Shown here one piece after another: positions 63,501 through 64,000 of a DNA stretch of 64,000 bases. This stretch comes from Siphonodentalium dalli (taxonomy: Eukaryota; Mollusca; Scaphopoda; Gadilida; Siphonodentaliidae). Location: positions 183,184,716 through 183,248,715 of the forward strand of contig CP136066.1 of the NCBI GenBank assembly GCA_032622095.1, in the 5' to 3' direction. Position 1 is the first letter of the stretch. Each line of letters starts with the position of its first letter. The notes beneath the pieces were generated by a model that did no database searches, was not told the DNA's origin, and saw only the letters and a program-made list of their open reading frames with translations. A program made the position numbers and the translations under genes.

Positions 63501-63611
63501 ACGACCATATCACTATGGTTAGACAGGAAGTGTGTAATGTCTGTCGAGATTATTTGTTTCCTTCCAGACTAGAAAGTGTTGATCAGCATTGTTATTTCTT
63601 CGAAGTGAAAG
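36262..63611 (+). CDS. Partial seven-exon gene, uncharacterised extracellular invertebrate protein
   Basis: Joining seven GT/AG-bounded exons gives one open frame of 1150 nt (about 383 codons) with compatible phases at all six junctions. The product has a GDGPCG...CSKQDVG segment, then NRPNRSPI, then a DPDGDRIKC motif, cysteine-spaced beta-rich segments, TWAAVAVSMRDYN, and VGVHIFCIRVRDNKG. From memory this order matches a large family of uncharacterised secreted proteins of molluscs and other invertebrates in which an N-rSP segment is followed by DPDGD-x-[IV]-x-C repeats and Ig/cadherin-like beta domains. No function is assigned to that family that I know of. Signal peptide, start codon and stop are not seen. 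The introns (0.8-9.4 kb) hold LINEs, satellites and MITEs, yet the exons show no stops or shifts, so the gene is probably functional. Confidence 0.85.
36602..36840. repeat. GGCGCGGGCC-family dispersed repeat in intron A-B
   Basis: ACATATCCTCGCGCAGATAGG, AATAAGCCCAT and AAAGAACGTATATCTGA match the 5.4 and 35.5 kb copies in order. It starts within 20 bp of the exon A donor. Confidence 0.55.
37249..37649 (+). mobile_element. Twin-hairpin TTAA element, copy 2 (complete)
   Basis: TTAA at 37249-37252 and 37646-37649 enclose 393 bp starting CCCTTTACCCAACA and ending TGTTGGGTAAAGGG. The left long arm has CCGGCCAAAACCGGCC and TTGACCACATTGTG. Hairpins lie at 37401-37468 and 37553-37619. PiggyBac-type elements use TTAA and often begin CCC. 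Non-coding, intronic. Confidence 0.92.
37801..37867. repeat. Near-perfect palindrome, 25-bp arms
   Basis: TAGATCATGCCATGAATCTC plus TACTC pairs with its complement at 37843-37867 with one mismatch and a 17-nt loop. Confidence 0.9.
38245..38335. repeat. Dispersed repeat, CATTCCAATGGAT family
   Basis: AGACCATTCCAATGGATAAT...AACTGATGGG-TCCATTTA recurs in altered form at 49775-49860 and 59262-59350. Partly self-complementary, so possibly a small MITE. Confidence 0.5.
38419..38539. mobile_element. Palindromic MITE, about 121 bp, in intron A-B
   Basis: Arms TCAAAACGGACAAATTGCGG...AAGTGGTTA pair almost perfectly across a 13-nt loop. It lies about 30 bp before the duplicated exon B acceptor. Confidence 0.9.
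38551..38662 (+). repeat. 56-bp tandem duplication spanning the exon B acceptor
   Basis: Two 56-bp units (38551-38606 and 38607-38662) each contain the polypyrimidine tract, the CAG acceptor and the start of exon B. The units differ at a few positions. The downstream acceptor (exon from 38630) keeps the reading frame. The upstream one (from 38574) would read FDGSARWHLDY and reach a TGA after 17 codons. Confidence 0.85.
38630..38776 (+). CDS. Exon B of the extracellular-protein gene
   Basis: The acceptor TCTTCTCTTGAACAG is followed by FDGIAWRHLDYQNLRDDTWH and then NDTNRPNRSPI, the strongest family signature in this exon. The GTCAGT donor leaves two bases that form an Arg codon with exon C. 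The acceptor and the first 33 exon bases are tandemly duplicated just upstream (38551-38606), see findings. Confidence 0.87.
38777..39850. other. Intron B-C, first part, nothing recognised
   Basis: No coding or repeat structure recognised. Confidence 0.3.
39851..40016. mobile_element. Palindromic MITE, about 166 bp, in intron B-C
   Basis: Arms of about 75 bp begin TTATACAATGTTGTGTACAG and reach AAGTCATATTGGAC before a loop containing GACACGCAGTGTC. Few mismatches. Confidence 0.92.
40017..42080. other. Intron B-C, non-coding
   Basis: A 124-codon open frame at 40535 has no recognisable pattern. A CRE-like TGACGTCA palindrome is at about 40232; its significance is unknown. Confidence 0.3.
42081..45230 (+). 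repeat. 88-bp satellite array, about 36 units, in intron B-C
   Basis: The unit begins ATTACCCCGCAAAAATTGTC and continues GCTATATAGAGAAGACAG, TTTTACACGGGTCATAAC, CTCGTATGCCCCGTGTAAAA. The last two segments contain inverted TTTTACACGGG / CCCCGTGTAAAA, so each unit can form a hairpin. Variants include a 2-3 bp shorter ACAAGG form and a CAAGAAGACAG form. Marker variants recur about 1141 bp apart (42741 and 43882), showing a higher-order unit of about 13 copies. Confidence 0.97.
45572..45711. mobile_element. Large near-perfect palindrome, about 140 bp
   Basis: Arms TTTACACGGCTTGTTGATGG...TATGCCCCGG pair with the right side; a second inner hairpin TCGTATCCCCC / GGGGGATACGA sits in the centre. CTTTACACGGC and GTATGCCCCGG resemble the ends of the satellite unit 350 bp upstream, and GTATCCC occurs just before the array at 42026. 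Confidence 0.93.
45853..46481 (+). pseudogene. LINE ORF2 C-terminal fragment
   Basis: In shifting frames it reads KATIQYWLHLVSIPKNFIGR, FGFGHVWQYIRKN, FTRLRVSAHSLDIETGRRTK, then VEDEKHFLLYCPP and FSDERSELFDYL, and ends LTHEKQRRFAGAAT with a TGA. The C-P-H...VEDE-x-HFLLYC pattern is the C-terminal domain common in molluscan LINEs. At least three frameshifts make it inactive. The natural C-terminus is kept, consistent with a 5'-truncated insertion. A run of 15 G follows at 46504-46518. Confidence 0.85.
46482..47500. other. Intron B-C, non-coding
   Basis: Contains one copy (about 47155-47245) of a small repeat with GGCGTTACCATTTCTGAC, also at 21999 and inverted at about 58640-58700. Otherwise nothing recognised. 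Confidence 0.4.
47501..47900 (-). mobile_element. Twin-hairpin TTAA element, copy 3 (complete)
   Basis: TTAA at 47501-47504 and 47897-47900 enclose 392 bp. It is opposite in orientation to the 37249 copy, with the long arm on the right and hairpins at 47530-47598 and 47680-47747. Very similar to copies 1 and 2. Confidence 0.92.
48189..48327 (+). CDS. Exon C of the extracellular-protein gene (DPDGD motif)
   Basis: The acceptor is TTTCGTTGCAG and the donor GAG/GTAGGT. The exon encodes VPGGVRQRLLLPYVDPDGDR and then IKCSLAKW. The DPDGD-R-I-K-C motif is the hallmark of the family and follows NRSPI at the expected distance once exon B is joined. It ends in phase 0. Confidence 0.88.
48651..48835 (+). 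repeat. 26-bp minisatellite in intron C-D, about 7 units
   Basis: The unit is built on GGTAACCTAATGCTCGTCGT plus TAT, with variants. It starts about 320 bp after exon C. Confidence 0.9.
49169..49345 (+). CDS. Exon D of the extracellular-protein gene
   Basis: The acceptor is CCCCACCACAG and the donor CAG/GTAATA; the exon is 59 whole codons. It starts DCYVTVDTTQLG, includes TWAAVAVSMRDYN, and ends PNGVLELSTIPIQ. In the family this completes the DPDGD domain, a cysteine strand followed by an AV-V-DYN strand. It runs directly into FLIQF of exon E. Confidence 0.87.
49346..50140. other. Intron D-E, first part
   Basis: Includes a copy of the CATTCCAATG dispersed repeat (49775-49860). No coding. 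Confidence 0.4.
50140..50450. repeat. Fragment related to the layer 4 foldback arm
   Basis: CCAGTTCCAA-AATA...GATCTAG-AGATAT and the following CCATTTT/GGCCGCCATCTTG blocks match the right arm at 16520-16665 in order and strand. Confidence 0.55.
50569..51069 (+). pseudogene. Unrecognised degenerate coding region
   Basis: One plus-strand frame runs 167 codons with only two stops (50686 TAA, 50722 TGA). It has protein-like segments such as FYRVGSYMRSDGDRDPILFE, WHGWGSHNAIERQVEGWIRY and EGYVFIDAESRRLHTHTIRG, then VVYPFTPILVDIFNR before TGA. A different frame over the same bases has no stops for 191 codons but looks like shadow composition. I do not recognise the family. Lying in a LINE-rich intron, it is more likely mobile-element debris than host exon. 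Confidence 0.35.
51843..54010 (+). pseudogene. LINE ORF2 C-terminal fragment, split by insertion
   Basis: The frame up to 52487 contains GLMPIEREIHIRKLSFLGKL, long helical segments, and CLKCGSRYSNELMHVIWTCS, a LINE C-terminal cysteine-histidine motif. The coding sense is broken at 52487 by a 1.3-kb foldback insertion and resumes at 53799 with AIIQMRYNYWNLIIDKYG and LMAIILGGSYV up to TGA at 54008. With the insertion and one 9-bp copy ignored, both halves are in one frame. The RT part is not present upstream. Confidence 0.8.
52488..53789. mobile_element. 1302-bp foldback element inserted in a LINE
   Basis: A perfect 9-bp duplication, GCTCGGATG (52479-52487 and 53790-53798), flanks the element. 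Ends are GGGAACATGTTTCTATTCCG and a partner that matches imperfectly, followed by arrays of TATTCCGAAGGTTCGC in opposite orientations (52500-52600, 53660-53785). The interior is non-coding AT-rich DNA. A 9-bp duplication is typical of Mutator-like and FB-type elements. Confidence 0.9.
54313..55122. mobile_element. 810-bp TA-flanked element, uninterrupted copy
   Basis: TA at 54311-54312 and 55123-55124 flank CACTCTTATAACTAATGTGT and its partner at the right. Many ACACAT/ATGTGT motifs form sub-terminal inverted repeats. Same family as 12172-17625, for which it shows the empty site. Non-coding. Confidence 0.88.
55123..55554. other. Intron D-E, nothing recognised
   Basis: No coding or repeat structure recognised. 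Confidence 0.3.
55555..55815 (-). pseudogene. LINE reverse transcriptase fragment (FADD box)
   Basis: The minus strand reads QFADDLGLWTTHTNPRILQK, then LQKKLDDLSTWCSK, a stop where Trp is usual, and RIKLNAKKTQLIIFHRRK. FADD is the catalytic box of LINE RTs of the Jockey/CR1 type, and the K-x-L-N-x-x-K-T segment follows at the normal distance. TGA replaces the conserved TGG. It is a fragment of about 85 codons with both ends missing. Confidence 0.85.
56022..56375 (+). mobile_element. Twin-hairpin TTAA element, copy 4
   Basis: TTAA at 56022-56025 and 56372-56375 enclose 346 bp in the same orientation as the 37249 copy, with a shortened spacer between the hairpins (56177-56244, 56279-56345). 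Confidence 0.92.
56783..57370 (+). pseudogene. LINE reverse transcriptase fragment, mutated active site
   Basis: Reads SPKESVLGPLLYLVYINDLP, ITSKVRLFANDCSSL, then in other frames LQDDLKHLERWRSTWSMSFN, YIGVTIH...WSWTTH, and IRQLDIIQISQNHRWAKSC. This is the RT palm and thumb of a CR1/L2/Jockey-type LINE. The catalytic FADD is FAND. Several frameshifts. Unrelated in orientation to the fragment at 55.6 kb. Confidence 0.85.
57742..57884 (+). CDS. Exon E of the extracellular-protein gene
   Basis: The acceptor is TGTTATTTTCCAG and the donor AGAG/GTAAGA. The exon encodes FLIQFIDAVGQPMFVEPTIE and then FEIFAGATFVVDMYAQPY, reading as a beta-sandwich start. It ends with two bases that give Arg with exon F. 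The preceding 8.4-kb intron is the most heavily invaded by LINEs. Confidence 0.87.
57885..58430. other. Intron E-F, nothing recognised
   Basis: No coding or repeat structure recognised. Confidence 0.3.
58431..58545 (+). repeat. Direct repeat pair, left copy
   Basis: GATGATTAGTTCCCTTAGGA...ATGAATCATTCTGTATTTGT recurs at 59086-59205, 655 bp downstream, at about 90% identity. The two copies could be terminal repeats of a small element or a segmental duplication. Confidence 0.75.
58918..59205 (+). repeat. Dispersed repeat and direct-repeat right copy
   Basis: 58918-59083 matches 25032-25185; 59086-59205 is the right copy of the 58431 repeat. A run of five ATTGTATTTGT units (11 bp) follows to about 59245. 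Confidence 0.7.
59345..60113. other. Intron E-F, last part, nothing recognised
   Basis: An 89-codon open frame at 59368 lacks any recognisable pattern. Confidence 0.3.
60114..60290 (+). CDS. Exon F of the extracellular-protein gene
   Basis: The acceptor is CTTCATTTCATAG and the donor GGG/GTAAGC. It encodes VIREFIMTARMAEPA, then MKATLMWQTTLGDVGVHIFC and IRVRDNKG. The pattern of a hydrophobic strand, W, G-x-H-x-x-C and D-N/S-x-G is typical of the last beta domain in this family. Two bases remain and make Gly with exon G. Confidence 0.87.
60785..61310. repeat. RTE-like repeat with a tripled 122-bp segment
   Basis: Starts TATATTAACTAGCCGATGAG and ends in ACAGACAAACATACAGACAA followed by TATATATGAGATTC. 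Three units of about 122 bp (from 60835, 60957 and 61079) share CAAATTTCAAGTCGATAGCT and GCGCGAAGCTGGCGTCGCAC. The CAAATTT...GATCGGT...(ACAGACAA)n layout is that of non-autonomous RTE 3' ends. GC-richer than its surroundings. Confidence 0.65.
61621..63430 (-). pseudogene. LINE ORF2 C-terminal fragment, split by insertion
   Basis: The minus strand from about 63430 reads GLCSLILIIKATKLIDATFW, then MADCVTKSAKWTPLIDIP, KLTNPFWHDVLMAFTKLLEK. After the inserted element it continues YGKVINSTSWREKRVIFLND, FITRDDLLRIYNIHTNFITL, and CDRCKSETEDISHIFWNCVH (C-terminal cysteine motif). This is the region after the RT in L1/Tx1-type LINEs. Several stops and shifts; no RT. It lies antisense in intron F-G. 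Confidence 0.82.
62375..62929. mobile_element. 555-bp G-tract-ended element inserted in a LINE
   Basis: A 7-bp duplication, ACGTACA (62368-62374 and 62930-62936), flanks ends of CAGGGGGGGGGGGG and its complement. The CAG start resembles hAT-type ends, though those normally duplicate 8 bp. The interior is non-coding, with ATGGCTGCCAGCGGCCATCT at 62668. Confidence 0.85.
63568..63611 (+). CDS. Exon G of the extracellular-protein gene (short)
   Basis: The 44-nt exon lies between the acceptor TTTCCTTCCAG and a perfect GTAAGT donor. It encodes LESVDQHCYFFEVK, continuing DNKG of exon F with the expected cysteine about ten residues later. It exits in phase 1, so the gene continues beyond 64 kb. It is short, but splice sites, phase and family pattern agree. 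Confidence 0.75.
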
Positions 63612-63728
63612 GTAAGTACTTAAATCTGCTCAGTGCTGACCTCATTCGACACACGACATTGAATGTTTGTATTCATTCGCAAAATGGTATTCTGTATGCC
63701 CTAGTAACAAGAAATAAATGTGTCCTTT

Positions 63729-64000
63729 ATGCATTCTCTTATATATGCGAGTCGACCATAGGTCGCCTCGCATATATAAGAGAATGCATTGGCTTAACAC
63801 ATTACAAATTATAAAATTGTTAAAGAATGTAAGAAAAAATGCTAAAAAGTGTTAAAAAAAGATTTTTTTAGGCCAATGCATTCTCTTATATATGCGAGGC
63901 GACCTATGGTCGACTCGCATATATAAGAGAATGCATTGGCACAGGGTATAACTGTAACCATCACAATGTGGACAATGAGCCGGTTTTTGCAATGATACCC
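63729..64000 (-). mobile_element. Twin-hairpin TTAA element, copy 5, truncated
   Basis: Both hairpins (63729-63792, 63874-63942) and part of the long right arm with CACAATGTGGACAATGAGCC are present. The left terminus is missing: ATGTGTCCTT joins directly to ATGCATTCTC. The right end is beyond the window. Confidence 0.85.

Overview
The window is eukaryotic, AT-rich, intron-containing and very repeat-dense. Spliced exons with GT/AG borders, several LINE clades, a DIRS-like gag remnant, tandem satellites and many foldback or MITE-type elements fit an invertebrate animal. The one clear host gene belongs to an uncharacterised extracellular family that I associate with molluscs and other marine invertebrates, so a mollusc, perhaps a bivalve, is my best guess. 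This is inference; no search was run.

Layout. 1-9 kb: a degenerate DIRS-like gag on the minus strand beside a direct repeat, a tRNA-derived SINE-like element, and MITEs, including one flanked by TTAA. 9.2-9.5 kb: a damaged PAN/apple-like exon on the minus strand. 9.96-20.3 kb: a nest of inverted-repeat elements inserted one inside another, ending in a minisatellite core that itself changes orientation. 20-31 kb: mostly non-coding, with 22-, 22-, 30- and 31-bp tandem arrays and two hairpin-bearing mobile families. 31.2-34.3 kb: two palindromic MITEs, a LINE endonuclease fragment and a complete copy of one hairpin family.

36.26-63.61 kb is a single plus-strand gene. I could assemble seven internal exons (36262-36584, 38630-38776, 48189-48327, 49169-49345, 57742-57884, 60114-60290, 63568-63611) whose splice phases agree throughout, giving about 383 codons. 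Its introns are filled with mobile DNA: TTAA-flanked twin-hairpin elements, perfect palindromes, a 3.15-kb array of 88-bp repeats, LINE C-termini and reverse transcriptase fragments in both orientations, and two foldback elements whose target duplications restore the interrupted LINE reading frames exactly. The first (signal peptide) exon and the 3' end of the gene were not found and probably lie outside or in unrecognised sequence.

No intact transposase or reverse transcriptase is encoded here, so the abundant near-identical elements must have been moved by enzymes made elsewhere. The most unusual items are the nested inverted-repeat structure, the twin-hairpin TTAA family whose hairpin module is shared with an unrelated-ended family, and the intronic satellite with higher-order structure.
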